Positions 35,931 through 44,863 of a stretch of 57,470 nt of DNA are shown here, in pieces. The stretch is from Burkholderiales bacterium UBA1834 (GTDB lineage: Bacteria; Pseudomonadota; Gammaproteobacteria; Burkholderiales; Burkholderiaceae_C). Made by a program: the position numbers and the translations under genes. The notes under the pieces are model-generated. The model was not told the DNA's origin, did not search any database, and saw only the letters and a program-made list of their open reading frames with translations. Location: positions 232 to 57,701 of the forward strand of contig DDJC01000104.1 in the NCBI GenBank assembly GCA_002339015.1. The letters run 5' to 3'. Each line of letters begins with the position of its first letter. Within the stretch, counting starts at the first letter, position 1.

Positions 35931-37688
35931 TTAGTCCGCAGCCTGGATACGAACCATCCCTGCGTACAGGCCATTGAGCCCCATGAGTTCGGAATGGGTG
36001 CCCTGCTCCACGATACGCCCTTCAGACATCACGCAAATCACATCAGCATTCTTGATGGTACTCAGGCGGTGGGCAATGAGGATAAGAGTCTTGGCATGGC
36101 GCAACTCCTCGATGGAGCGTTGCACCACAGCTTCGGATTCAGAGTCCAGCGCAGAGGTCGCCTCGTCAAAAATCCAGATGGCGGCATCGCGGTACAGTGC
36201 CCGCGCAATCGCCAATCGCTGCCGCTGACCACCCGACAGCATGCCACCGTTGGTGCCGATACCGGTGTCCATGCCCTGCGCCATGGCAGACACATGCGAC
36301 CACAGATTGGCAGCGCGAAGGCATTGCTCCACCTTGGCACGATCGACCCCTTGCGGGCTGGCATAGGCCACGTTGGCAGCCACACTGCCGTCAAACAGCA
36401 CGATGTCCTGCGACACCACCGCGAAGTGTCGACGCAGGCTGGCCAGCTTGAGCTCTTCAATCGGGACCCCATCGAGCAAGATGTCGCCAGCCGCGGGGTG
36501 GCTGAATCTCAACAAGGTATTGATCACCGTGGTCTTGCCCGCCCCGGAAGCTCCCACCAGGGCGACGGTCTGCCCAGGCTGGATGTGCAACTGCAAACCG
36601 TCAAGAGACGGCTTGGCGGCGCCTTCATAGTGCACCGTCACATCGCGAAACTCGATGTCTCCACGTGAGACTGGCATATCCCTGCTCCCGTTGTCAGGCT
36701 CAATGGGCGCATTGACAAGCTCAAAGGCCCCGCGTGCCGTGATCAGGGCACCCGTCACGGGCTGGTAGACATCGGTCAGGTGCCGCATCGGCGAAATGGT
36801 CATCAACAACGCGGTGATGAAAGACACGAACTCGCCGATCGTGGTCGAGCCCTGACTGGCCTGGTAGATGGCCAGGGTGATGATGATGGACACGCCGATG
36901 GCCGCCACCACCTGCGTCAACGGGGTGATCAGTGAGCTGGTCACCGTGGTCTTGAGCACCATGCGGCGCAAGGTGTTGGCCTCTTTGTCGAAACGCTTGA
37001 GTTCGAAATCGGCGGCATCAAAGGTGCGCACCACACGCCAGGCCCGCGCATTGTCATCAACCGTGTTGACCAGGCGTTGCTGTGACTCATATTGACTCTG
37101 CCCCACCCGAGACAAACGCCGCTGCACCTGTTTCAGCAGCACACCGAGCAGTGGCATGCTGATGAAGGACAGCAATGTGAGCTGCCAGTTCAGGTACAGC
37201 AAGTAGCCCAGCAGGAACACCAGGGACATGCTGTCCTTAATCACCGAGATGAGCACACTGCCCAGCGTCTGGGACGCAAACTGCGGGTCATTGATGATCT
37301 TGGTGACCGCCAAACCAGGGCTGATGTTGTTGAACAGCTTGGCGTCGGCACGCAGCAGACCTCGCATCAGGTCACGGCGCAGACTCAGCACCACATTCGT
37401 GATGCTGTGAGACATGGCGTAGTTGCCAGCAAAGTTGAACAGGCCACGCACCAGAAACAGGCCAATGATCACGACAGGCACCAGCCAAAGGGGGTAGTTC
37501 AACCCCTCCTTGAAACCCGAATCAATCAGCTTTTTGAACAGCGCGGGAATGACCGGCTCAACAGCCGCCCCCAGGGTGAAGAGCAGGAAGGACGAGACAA
37601 ACATCTTCCAGTGAGGCTTGCCATACGCCAGGATCTTGCGCCCGGTGTCCTTGAGTTGCAGGTTCTGTTCAGGCGTGGTTTGCGCCAT
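35931..37688 (-). CDS. msbA: MsbA-type ABC transporter (fused permease-ATPase)
   Basis: A 585-residue half-transporter: six membrane helices (about 25-310), then an ATPase domain with Walker A GASGAGKTT, signature LSGGQRQRLAI and Walker B IWIFDEATSALD followed by IAHRLSTIKNAD. This architecture matches MsbA, the inner-membrane lipid A-core flippase. It starts 20 bases inside the upstream GT9 gene, so the two are coupled. The surrounding LPS genes favour lipid A-core or another lipid-linked glycan as cargo. Confidence 0.87.
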   Translation of the reverse strand: MAQTTPEQNLQLKDTGRKILAYGKPHWKMFVSSFLLFTLGAAVEPVIPALFKKLIDSGFKEGLNYPLWLVPVVIIGLFLVRGLFNFAGNYAMSHSITNVVLSLRRDLMRGLLRADAKLFNNISPGLAVTKIINDPQFASQTLGSVLISVIKDSMSLVFLLGYLLYLNWQLTLLSFISMPLLGVLLKQVQRRLSRVGQSQYESQQRLVNTVDDNARAWRVVRTFDAADFELKRFDKEANTLRRMVLKTTVTSSLITPLTQVVAAIGVSIIITLAIYQASQGSTTIGEFVSFITALLMTISPMRHLTDVYQPVTGALITARGAFELVNAPIEPDNGSRDMPVSRGDIEFRDVTVHYEGAAKPSLDGLQLHIQPGQTVALVGASGAGKTTVINTLLRFSHPAAGDILLDGVPIEELKLASLRRHFAVVSQDIVLFDGSVAANVAYASPQGVDRAKVEQCLRAANLWSHVSAMAQGMDTGIGTNGGMLSGGQRQRLAIARALYRDAAIWIFDEATSALDSESEAVVQRSIEELRHAKTLILIAHRLSTIKNADVICVMSEGRIVEQGTHSELMGLNGLYAGMVRIQAAD

Positions 37689-38697
37689 GGCGAGTCTCTC
37701 TCAGCAGGTCAAGCACGTGCTCGACGGTGATGTCAGGCAGGCTGGCCGCCATGACGTTGTGCAAAGTGTCTGGATCATGGTCCAGCCGGGCGCGGGCGCC
37801 AATCATCACATAGGTGGGCGTTCCCACCGCAGCAGCCACATTGACCATGCCGGTGTCATTTCCCACACAGCAGTCCGACAACTTGAGGGCAGCAGCACTG
37901 CCGAGCACGGGCGCATCCGTGACGACCATCAGCCCACGCTTGAGATGCTGCGGCACGGCTTCGGCCAAGTCCTGTGCTTGCTCCTTCTCAGCAGGACCAC
38001 CCAGAACCACCACTCCGCACCCCGCTTCGAGCAACTTGGCAGCCAACGCGGCGTAACGGTCGATCCCCCACTGCTTGTGCGTTTCACTGGTGCCGATGGC
38101 CAGGGCGTAAAGAGGTCTGGGCAGGCTGGCCAGGCGCTCTCGCATTGTTTCAACTGCACTGTCCGGCACCGTCATCTTGGGTGCTCGGACCGCTTCGGCA
38201 AAACCATGGGCCAACATGAAGGCCTGAGCCTCCTGAAAAGCCGCCACTGCAGAGCCCTTGTAGGGCGAGATGTAGGGGCCTTCGGTCAGGAAGGCACGCT
38301 GCAAACAGCGGTAGCCGTAGCCCCAACGCACCGGGATGCCACTCAGCCCCGCGATCAAGCCCCGGCTGGTCCGGCCCGAAAACAAAACAAGCCGGTCAAA
38401 TCGACCCGCCTTGAGCTGCCGGGCCATGCGCCACATGCCCACCAAGCCAGCGTGGCGCCCGCGGCGTTTTTCACCTCGCCGCGGCCGATGGTCATGGTCG
38501 ATCACGGCCTCTACCCACGGCTCGTGGCCAATGAAGTGCTTCGCCAGCGTAGAGGGCTGCGCCACCACCGTGACCTGACCTCCGGCACTTTGCTCGGCGA
38601 TCAGCTTGAAATAGGGGATGTGCCAGACGAGGTCACCAATACCGGTGTACTGCAGCAAGACGACGGTTCGGGGTTGATCGAAAGAGGGCTGGCTCAT
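37669..38697 (-). CDS. GT9-family (heptosyltransferase-like) glycosyltransferase
   Basis: A 342-residue GT-B transferase. The N-terminal VVLLQYTGIGDLVWHIPYFK is the GT9 start with Gly-Asp-Leu. The C-terminal CCVGNDTGMVNVAAAVGTPT is the ADP-heptose-binding segment. GT9 enzymes add heptose to the LPS inner core, and the divergent neighbours encode the ADP-heptose pathway, supporting this donor. Which heptose it adds is not clear. It is the first gene of the run that includes msbA. Confidence 0.85.
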   Translation of the reverse strand: MSQPSFDQPRTVVLLQYTGIGDLVWHIPYFKLIAEQSAGGQVTVVAQPSTLAKHFIGHEPWVEAVIDHDHRPRRGEKRRGRHAGLVGMWRMARQLKAGRFDRLVLFSGRTSRGLIAGLSGIPVRWGYGYRCLQRAFLTEGPYISPYKGSAVAAFQEAQAFMLAHGFAEAVRAPKMTVPDSAVETMRERLASLPRPLYALAIGTSETHKQWGIDRYAALAAKLLEAGCGVVVLGGPAEKEQAQDLAEAVPQHLKRGLMVVTDAPVLGSAAALKLSDCCVGNDTGMVNVAAAVGTPTYVMIGARARLDHDPDTLHNVMAASLPDITVEHVLDLLRETRHGANHA

Positions 38698-38786
38698 AAG
38701 GGCTTAGAACGTACAGGCGCTATTGTGCCTACCGTTCCAGGTGCCGCATTTCGTTGGACAATTCGGGCTTGAACTGCGGAGTCACC

Positions 38787-39356
38787 ATGTCGAATCTGTT
38801 TCTGGCCAACTTGAAAGAGCACGCGGCGGTGTTCGAATTGCTGCCCACCCTCGCGCCCTTGGTAGCCCAGGCGGGTGAACTGCTCGGAACAAGGTTGAAG
38901 TCCGGCGGCAAGGCCATGTTCTGCGGCAATGGTGGGTCGGCGTCCGATTCTCAACACCTGGCGGCCGAACTGACGGGGCGGTTCATCCATGACCGCCCTC
39001 CCCTGGCGGGCCTGGCCCTGTCGACCGACACGTCGGCCCTCACCTGCATCGGCAACGACTACAGCTTCGACGAAGTGTTCGCTCGCCAGGTGCGCGGCCT
39101 GGGCCGCCCGGGAGACGTGCTGGTCGCCATTTCCACCTCCGGGAATTCTCGCAATGTGATAAGAGCTGTTGAAGAGGCTCGGGCGGCGTCCATCCACGTG
39201 ATCGGCTTCCTGGGCCGGGACGGTGGCGCGCTCAAAGACCTGTGCGAAGTGCCCATCATCGTGCCCAGTAACGTGACTGCCCGCATCCAGGAGGCGCATA
39301 TCCTGATCGGCCACACCCTGTGCGGCCTGGTGGAACAACATCTGGACCTGGCCTGA
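38787..39356 (+). CDS. gmhA: SIS-domain phosphoheptose isomerase
   Basis: A 189-residue sugar isomerase that turns sedoheptulose 7-phosphate into D-glycero-D-manno-heptose 7-phosphate, the first step of ADP-heptose synthesis. I took the ATG at 38787 (MSNLFLANLKEH). The SIS motifs are visible: FCGNGGSASDSQHLAAELTG, STDTSALTCIGNDY and VAISTSGNSRNV. The family's metal/active-site His and Glu in QEAHILIGHTLC are present. It leads a three-gene run for heptose synthesis. Confidence 0.92.
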   Translation: MSNLFLANLKEHAAVFELLPTLAPLVAQAGELLGTRLKSGGKAMFCGNGGSASDSQHLAAELTGRFIHDRPPLAGLALSTDTSALTCIGNDYSFDEVFARQVRGLGRPGDVLVAISTSGNSRNVIRAVEEARAASIHVIGFLGRDGGALKDLCEVPIIVPSNVTARIQEAHILIGHTLCGLVEQHLDLA

Positions 39357-39385
39357 GCCTTGGGGGCTCAGCGGTTGACCAAGTG

Positions 39386-40321
39386 ATGCAGACAACGGTG
39401 AACAAAGAACTGATGGCGGGCCGGCGCGTGCTGGTGGTAGGCGACGTGATGCTGGACCGATACTGGTTCGGCGCCGTTGAACGCATTTCTCCCGAGGCCC
39501 CCGTGCCGGTGGTGCGTGTGTCCAACGAGCAGGAGCGCGTAGGCGGTGCAGCCAACGTGGCCCTCAACATCAAGACCTTGGGTGGCCAGGTCACGTTGCT
39601 GAGCGTGGTCGGCCAAGACGAGCCGGCACGCAGGCTGCAGACCTTGCTCGAAGGTCATGGTGTCAGCACCAGGCTGGGTCATGACCCCCACATGCAGACC
39701 ATCGTCAAGCTGCGCGTGATCGGCCGCAACCAGCAGATGCTGCGCGTCGATTTCGAACGCGAACCCGACCATGAAGTGCTGGCCCAGATGCTGGGCGACT
39801 ACCAGCGAGAACTGGCCGATCATGATGTGGTGCTGTTCTCCGACTATGGCAAAGGTGGGCTGGCCCATATCCCGCGCATGATCGAGCTGGCTCGCCAGGT
39901 GGGCAAGCTGGTGCTGGTAGATCCGAAAGGCGCCGACTACGCGCGGTATGCCGGCGCCACCGTCGTCACACCCAATCGTGCCGAGTTGCAGCAGGTGGTG
40001 GGCACCTGGAAGGACGAGGCAGACCTGACTGCCAAAGCCCAGGCCTTGCGTATGCAACTGGGACTGCAAGCTCTGCTGCTGACCCGCTCGGAAGAAGGCA
40101 TGAGCCTGTTCGAAGCCAATCACGTGACCCATGTGCAGGCCCAGGCCCGCGAAGTGGCCGATGTCACCGGTGCCGGCGACACCGTGATCGGCACCCTGGC
40201 CCTGATGATGGCCTGCGGCCTGCCGCTGGCGGAGGCCATGGTCCACGCCAACCGCGCCGGCGGGCTGGTCGTGGCCAAGTTCGGCACCGCCACCCTGAGC
40301 TACGACGAGCTCTTCGCATGA
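39386..40321 (+). CDS. rfaE1: D-glycero-beta-D-manno-heptose-7-phosphate kinase
   Basis: About 311 residues from an ATG at 39386 (30 bases after gmhA); the frame is open further upstream. This is the kinase half of what is a single protein, HldE, in E. coli. It has GDVMLDRYWFGAVERISPEAP and VGGAANVALNIKTLGG, and the PfkB C-terminal motif DVTGAGDTVIGTLA. It phosphorylates heptose 7-phosphate to the 1,7-bisphosphate. The stop overlaps the next gene (ATGA), which carries the nucleotidyltransferase half. Confidence 0.92.
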   Translation: MQTTVNKELMAGRRVLVVGDVMLDRYWFGAVERISPEAPVPVVRVSNEQERVGGAANVALNIKTLGGQVTLLSVVGQDEPARRLQTLLEGHGVSTRLGHDPHMQTIVKLRVIGRNQQMLRVDFEREPDHEVLAQMLGDYQRELADHDVVLFSDYGKGGLAHIPRMIELARQVGKLVLVDPKGADYARYAGATVVTPNRAELQQVVGTWKDEADLTAKAQALRMQLGLQALLLTRSEEGMSLFEANHVTHVQAQAREVADVTGAGDTVIGTLALMMACGLPLAEAMVHANRAGGLVVAKFGTATLSYDELFA

Positions 40322-41412
40322 GCGAGACGCTCACCTCACTGGCAGACAAGATCTGTCCCCGGGCCGAGGCTGCCGCGCGCATCGCCGCGCTGCCCAAGCC
40401 CGTGGTCTTCACCAACGGGGTATTCGATGTACTGCACCGCGGTCACGTGAGCTACCTGCACACGGCGCGCCAGTTGGGTGGCTCCCTGGTGGTGGCCGTC
40501 AACAGTGATGCCTCTGCGCGCATGCTCGGCAAGGGCCCTGACCGCCCCTTGAACAAGGATGTCGACCGCGCCGCCGTGCTGGCCGGCCTGGCCTCCGTGT
40601 CGCTGGTCACCTTCTTCGATGAACGCACCCCCGTCGAGCTGATCCAGGCGACCAGGCCCGACCTGTATGTCAAGGGCGGCGACTACGACATGGAAACGCT
40701 GGAAGAAACCCGCGTGGTGCGCTCCTGGGGCGGCGATGCCCTGGCCATTCCGTTCGTCGATGGGTTCTCGACCACCTCGCTGGTGCAGCGCATCCGCGCC
40801 GGCGGCGAGGGCACAGCGGCGGCACCACAGCCGTCGGCGCTCACCGCGCCCCGCAAAGCAGCCTTTCTGGACCGCGATGGCGTGATCAACCTTGACCGCG
40901 CCTATGTGCATCAGTGGAGCGAGTTCGAGTTCGTTCCCGGCGCCGTCCAGGCCATGCGGCGCCTGCGCGAAGCCGGCTACGTGCTGATCGTGGTCACCAA
41001 CCAATCGGGGCTGGCCCGTGGCATGTACACCGAAGCCCAGTTCCAGGAACTCACCACACGCATGCGTGACGCCCTGGCCCAGGCCGGTGCCGAGGTCGAA
41101 GCCGTGTACCACTGCCCTCATCACCCCAAGGGCAAGGTGCCTGAACTGGCCATCGACTGTGATTGCCGCAAGCCCGAGCCCGGCATGATCCTGCGGGCGG
41201 CCCAGGAGCACGGATTGTCGCTGCCAGCGTCCATCCTGGTCGGTGACAAGCCCTCCGACATTCAGGCTGCGCGGGCAGCCGGCGTTGGGCACGCCTACCT
41301 GGTGCAATCCGACAACGCAGAATCGCCTGATGAAGGTGAGGCGGGCGCCGACGCTGCGTTCGCGGACCTGGCCAGTTGCGTGGACGCCCTGCTCGGCCCC
41401 CCCTCACACTGA
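40318..41412 (+). CDS. Fused heptose-1-phosphate adenylyltransferase and heptose-1,7-bisphosphate phosphatase
   Basis: A 364-residue fusion. Residues 1-165 are the HldE/RfaE2 nucleotidyltransferase: FTNGVFDVLHRGHVSYL with H-x-G-H at 40-43 and YVKGGDYDMETL. Residues about 180-355 are GmhB: AAFLDRDGVINLD, VVTNQSGLARGMY, the zinc-loop Cys/His set CPHHP and CDCRKPEPGM, and LVGDKPSDIQAARAAG. The order of reactions is phosphatase then adenylyltransfer, so the fusion joins consecutive steps. In E. coli the nucleotidyltransferase is fused to the kinase instead. It ends 9 bases inside the converging gene. Confidence 0.93.
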   Translation: MSETLTSLADKICPRAEAAARIAALPKPVVFTNGVFDVLHRGHVSYLHTARQLGGSLVVAVNSDASARMLGKGPDRPLNKDVDRAAVLAGLASVSLVTFFDERTPVELIQATRPDLYVKGGDYDMETLEETRVVRSWGGDALAIPFVDGFSTTSLVQRIRAGGEGTAAAPQPSALTAPRKAAFLDRDGVINLDRAYVHQWSEFEFVPGAVQAMRRLREAGYVLIVVTNQSGLARGMYTEAQFQELTTRMRDALAQAGAEVEAVYHCPHHPKGKVPELAIDCDCRKPEPGMILRAAQEHGLSLPASILVGDKPSDIQAARAAGVGHAYLVQSDNAESPDEGEAGADAAFADLASCVDALLGPPSH

Positions 41413-42507
41413 GCTTGTGCGCCGGGCCATGGCCTGGCCGTAAACCGCCAGGTTGCCCTCAACCATGGCATTGATCGAGAAACGCTCGAGCACCCATTGG
41501 CGACCGGCCTGCCCGTAGCGCGCGCGCAGTTCAGCCGAGGCCAGCAGCTTGCCCAGTTCCTGCGCCAGTGCCGCGGTATCGCCCGGCGTGATCAGCTCGC
41601 CATTCAAGCCTGGCTGGATGATCTCTGGGATCCCACCAGCACGCCCCCCCACCAGCGGCACACCGCAGGCCGCAGCCTGCAGCAGCGATACGCCCAGGCC
41701 CTCCATGTGGGCCGGGTGGGCCAGCACATCCAGACAAGGCAGCACGTGGTCAAGATCCTTGCGGAACCCTGGCAGGCCCACGTGTTTCGCCAACAAGGGG
41801 TCGGCCTGCACACGCGCCTGGATCTCGGCATGCAGCGGCCCCTGGCCGAACAACAGCACCTTGAGTGCTGGTTGACGCGCCACCACCGCAGGCAAGGCAT
41901 CCAGCAAGGTCACGTGTCCCTTGCGTGGGATGAACTGCGCCACCATGCCGATGGTCAACGCCCCCTCCTGCACGCCGAAAGTCTCGCGAAACCAGGCCAG
42001 GTGGCTGCGGTCGGGCTGGTAGCGTTCGGTATCGACCGCGCTCAGCACACAGTGCACCTTGGACGAAGGCACCCCTTCGGACAGCAGCACCTGGCGGATC
42101 CCGTCGGAGATGGTCACCACCTCGTCGTACAGCCGGTACTTCAGATTCACCACCCAGCGCTTCTCCGGGTTGTCCACACGGCGGCTGAGCACCACGGGCA
42201 CGCCCTCGAGCCGGCCTGCCAGCGCACCCCACACATCGCTGCCCCGGCGACTGTGCAGGTGCACCACGTCGGGCCGCACCTCGCGGATCAACTGGCGCAG
42301 GCGCCCGGTGAGCCCCACATCGGCATCACCACGCATCGTCATCTCGACCACACGGGCATGCGGCGCCGCCTCCGCTGCAATGGCGCTGCCACTGGGACAG
42401 GCCAACACGTTCTCCACCCCGCGGGCCTTCAAGCCACGCATCAGGAACACCACCTGCAACGCGCCACCGTAGAGGTGCATGCCGGCTTCGACATGCAACA
42501 CCCTCAT
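41404..42507 (-). CDS. GT4-family glycosyltransferase (LPS core-type)
   Basis: A 367-residue transferase from an ATG at 42507 that overlaps the upstream stop (ATGA); the frame is open far upstream but that part looks non-coding. It starts MRVLHVEAGMHLYGGALQVV with the Gly-Gly acceptor loop. The C-terminal segments TIGMVAQFIPRKGHVTLLDA, HPAHMEGLGVSLLQAAACG and VGGRAGGIPEII form the GT4 donor site. It is part of a three-gene run with a heptosyltransferase, so an LPS inner-core sugar is the likely product. Confidence 0.86.
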   Translation of the reverse strand: MRVLHVEAGMHLYGGALQVVFLMRGLKARGVENVLACPSGSAIAAEAAPHARVVEMTMRGDADVGLTGRLRQLIREVRPDVVHLHSRRGSDVWGALAGRLEGVPVVLSRRVDNPEKRWVVNLKYRLYDEVVTISDGIRQVLLSEGVPSSKVHCVLSAVDTERYQPDRSHLAWFRETFGVQEGALTIGMVAQFIPRKGHVTLLDALPAVVARQPALKVLLFGQGPLHAEIQARVQADPLLAKHVGLPGFRKDLDHVLPCLDVLAHPAHMEGLGVSLLQAAACGVPLVGGRAGGIPEIIQPGLNGELITPGDTAALAQELGKLLASAELRARYGQAGRQWVLERFSINAMVEGNLAVYGQAMARRTSSV

Positions 42508-43598
42508 GCCCGCAACTCCCATTGCAGCAGGGCGGCCTGCAACACGCGCTCCGGCGTGAACTGGGCCATGCAGGTGAAAGCACCGCCGCAGGTCGGGTGG
42601 CGCCGGCAAGGTGAGCAAGGCAAAGCGTCGTACAAGACCTTGGTGAGGGCTGTCGGCCCCTGAAGATAGGGCCGGGTCGAACCGAACAGGGCTACCGTGG
42701 GAATGCGCAAGGCCGATCCCATGTGCGTCAGCCCCGTGTCCACGCCCACCAGCAACTGCGCATCGGCGATCAACGCCACGCTCTCGTCGAGCTTGAGCAC
42801 GCCCGCCAGGTTGATCAGGCGGGGTTCCGGAGCACCGATACGGCCGGCTGACTCGGCATCGGCCGGGCCACCCAGCACCACAGGTTGAAACCCCTGGGCC
42901 AGAAGGCGCCGCGCCAGATCGGTCCAGTGGGTTTCGATCCAGTGCTTCTGGGGGCGTGTGGTGAATGGCGCCAGCACCGCCAGCGGGCGGGCCGGAGGCT
43001 GCCCATCCCACGCAGCACTCAAGCGCTCATTCAGCACCTCACGGGCGCGCGCCTGGGGGGCTTCGCCCACAGCCAGATCGTGCACGAAGCTGCCTTGAAG
43101 CGCTCCCAGGTAATGCGCCAGGTAACGGTATTCCGAGCCCATGACAGGATCCGCCCCTGCTGGAGGCGTGACCACCTCATGCACCAGCCGGTGGCTGCCT
43201 TCACGGGCAATGATGCTGATCCTGCGAGGCGCCCCAGTGAACCACGCGACCAGCCCGCTCTTGAGCAGGCCCTGCGCATCGAGCACCAAGTCAAAGCGCT
43301 CGGCCCGCAACCGGGCCCGGAAGGCAAGCACTGCACGCCACAGCGTCAGGTAGCGCCGAGCCTTGAGCAGCGCCTGCCACTCGCCTCTGGGCCACAGAAT
43401 GACCTGCTTCAGGCGGGGGTTGTGCTTGAGCAGCGGGGCGCACACCGGCTCGCACACCCAAGATATCTCGGCCTGAGGAAAGCGCACCTTGAGCGCCGGG
43501 ATCAAGCCTGAAGCCATCACGATGTCGCCCAGCGCAGACAGCCGCACAACCAAGATGCGACGCGGTTCCGGCAGAGGCGATGTGCTTGACATGGCCAT
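42504..43598 (-). CDS. waaC: ADP-heptose:LPS heptosyltransferase, GT9
   Basis: A 364-residue GT9 transferase. It has ILVVRLSALGDIVMASGLIP at the N-terminus, LVLDAQGLLKSGLVAWFTG mid-domain, and LLVGVDTGLTHMGSALRIPT as the ADP-heptose-binding segment. The S-A-L-G-D-I pattern resembles heptosyltransferase I (WaaC), but II or III cannot be excluded from sequence. The four cysteines near the C-terminus (LPCSPCRRHPTCGGAFTC) also occur in many proteobacterial heptosyltransferases. The start overlaps the upstream stop as TGATG. Confidence 0.82.
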   Translation of the reverse strand: MAMSSTSPLPEPRRILVVRLSALGDIVMASGLIPALKVRFPQAEISWVCEPVCAPLLKHNPRLKQVILWPRGEWQALLKARRYLTLWRAVLAFRARLRAERFDLVLDAQGLLKSGLVAWFTGAPRRISIIAREGSHRLVHEVVTPPAGADPVMGSEYRYLAHYLGALQGSFVHDLAVGEAPQARAREVLNERLSAAWDGQPPARPLAVLAPFTTRPQKHWIETHWTDLARRLLAQGFQPVVLGGPADAESAGRIGAPEPRLINLAGVLKLDESVALIADAQLLVGVDTGLTHMGSALRIPTVALFGSTRPYLQGPTALTKVLYDALPCSPCRRHPTCGGAFTCMAQFTPERVLQAALLQWELRA

Positions 43599-44668
43599 CA
43601 GGCGGCAGCCCGGCTCAGTTCGCGAGCGTAGAGCGCCAGTGTTTGCTCGGCCATGCGTTCGGCCGTCAAGTGCTGCTCGAAATACTGCCGTCCCCTGGCA
43701 GCCAGCGCCTGCTTCAAACCTGGCTTCGCATACAGGCGCGCCACGGCCTCGCCCAGGGCGTCGGTATCACCGGCGGGCACGAGCAGCCCCGTGTCCTCAT
43801 GAAGGACGATCTCGGGCACCCCGCCAACCGCCGTGGCCACCACCGACAAGCCGGCGGCGAAAGCCTCGATCAGCGACAGCCCCAGAGCCTCGCGCTTCGA
43901 TGACAAAGCATAGATATCGAACGCCGGCAGGATGCGCTGGACATCCTTGCGGTAGCCCAGGAAATGCACCCGCGATGCATCATGCGGCAACTGCCGCACC
44001 TGCCGGCCATATTCGGTGTCGGGATCCCCGATCAGGTACAAGTGGACATCCGCAGGCCACTTCGGCATGGCCCGCAGCAGCAAGTCCTGCCCCTTGTCGG
44101 CCACGAACCGCCCGGCGTTGACCACGGCCATGACCTGCTCGGGGATGCCCAGTTCGGCCCGCAAGGCGCCACGGACACCGGCGGTCGCCGCACCGGCCGG
44201 GCCATCTGGCACGCCGTTGTGGATCACGGTGATGCGGGCGGAGTCATAACCGGCCTGTACCAGGTTATCGCGCACGGCTCCAGACACCGCAATGATGTGC
44301 GCACACCGTTGCATGTGGGTGCGCGCCGTGGTGGCATGCGCAGTACAGATGGCCAGCGGGCGCCGGTTGCCATGGCCGGCCCACCCGGCATACATGGCAC
44401 CGCGGATGAGGTGTCCATGGACAACGTCGGCGTGCCAACGATGCACCAACCGCCTCAGGCGTGCATGGGACACCAGATCCACCAATCCATGCATGCCGAT
44501 ATGAATGGCCTCGATGCCCTCGGTCTGGCAAGCCTGCGCGATCCAGGAGTCGGTCGGCCCGGCATACATCACCTCGTGCCCGGCGGCACGCTGCCCCCTC
44601 ATCAGCATGACAGCGTGGTTTTCAGCACCACCGTAACCGTGGCTGTGCAGGACGTGGACGATGCGCAT
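43598..44668 (-). CDS. GT4-family glycosyltransferase (LPS core-type)
   Basis: A 356-residue retaining transferase, first of the three-gene LPS-core run. It begins MRIVHVLHSHGYGGAENHAV, the typical GT4 acceptor-domain start with Gly-Gly-Ala-Glu. The C-terminal part has VVNAGRFVADKGQDLLLRAM, ALSSKREALGLSLIEAFAAG and VATAVGGVPEIV. Donor and acceptor are unknown; LPS core or a nearby glycan is likely from context. It is divergent from pilB with a 195-base gap. Confidence 0.87.
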   Translation of the reverse strand: MRIVHVLHSHGYGGAENHAVMLMRGQRAAGHEVMYAGPTDSWIAQACQTEGIEAIHIGMHGLVDLVSHARLRRLVHRWHADVVHGHLIRGAMYAGWAGHGNRRPLAICTAHATTARTHMQRCAHIIAVSGAVRDNLVQAGYDSARITVIHNGVPDGPAGAATAGVRGALRAELGIPEQVMAVVNAGRFVADKGQDLLLRAMPKWPADVHLYLIGDPDTEYGRQVRQLPHDASRVHFLGYRKDVQRILPAFDIYALSSKREALGLSLIEAFAAGLSVVATAVGGVPEIVLHEDTGLLVPAGDTDALGEAVARLYAKPGLKQALAARGRQYFEQHLTAERMAEQTLALYARELSRAAA

Positions 44669-44863
44669 GGGTGATCAAAGTGGCCCCGGATGGTATCAGA
44701 GCCTCGCAGCCGATACCCCTTGTCACGTTTTGTTGGGGAAATGCCTTGAATTTCAGGGCAAATCTCACTAGACGTCGCCCTGCCAGCGTTTACATTCAAC
44801 CTTTGGGCCGGTGCGGGCATTCCCCTGGATAATCGGCAAAAGCGTTTTATTTCTATTCAGGAC
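44669..44863. promoter_or_regulatory. Divergent intergenic region, GT4 gene / pilB
   Basis: A 195-base gap that should hold promoters for both genes. On the plus strand TTGGGC (44803-44808) and GATAAT (44828-44833) are 19 bases apart and lie upstream of pilB: a weak sigma-70-like candidate. A perfect 6-base inverted repeat, GGTATC (44692-44697) and GATACC (44712-44717), could be a protein-binding site but might be chance. Confidence 0.35.

Noticed and set aside
35906..35934. Terminator at the 3' end of the methyltransferase/msbA gap
   Set aside because: Short CTAAG/CTTAG arms overlap the msbA stop and there is no T run on either strand.
41404..43011. A 535-residue form of the GT4 protein starting at 43011
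   Set aside because: The extra 168 residues overlap waaC and look non-coding; the ATG at 42507 gives the usual GT4 N-terminus and an ATGA junction.
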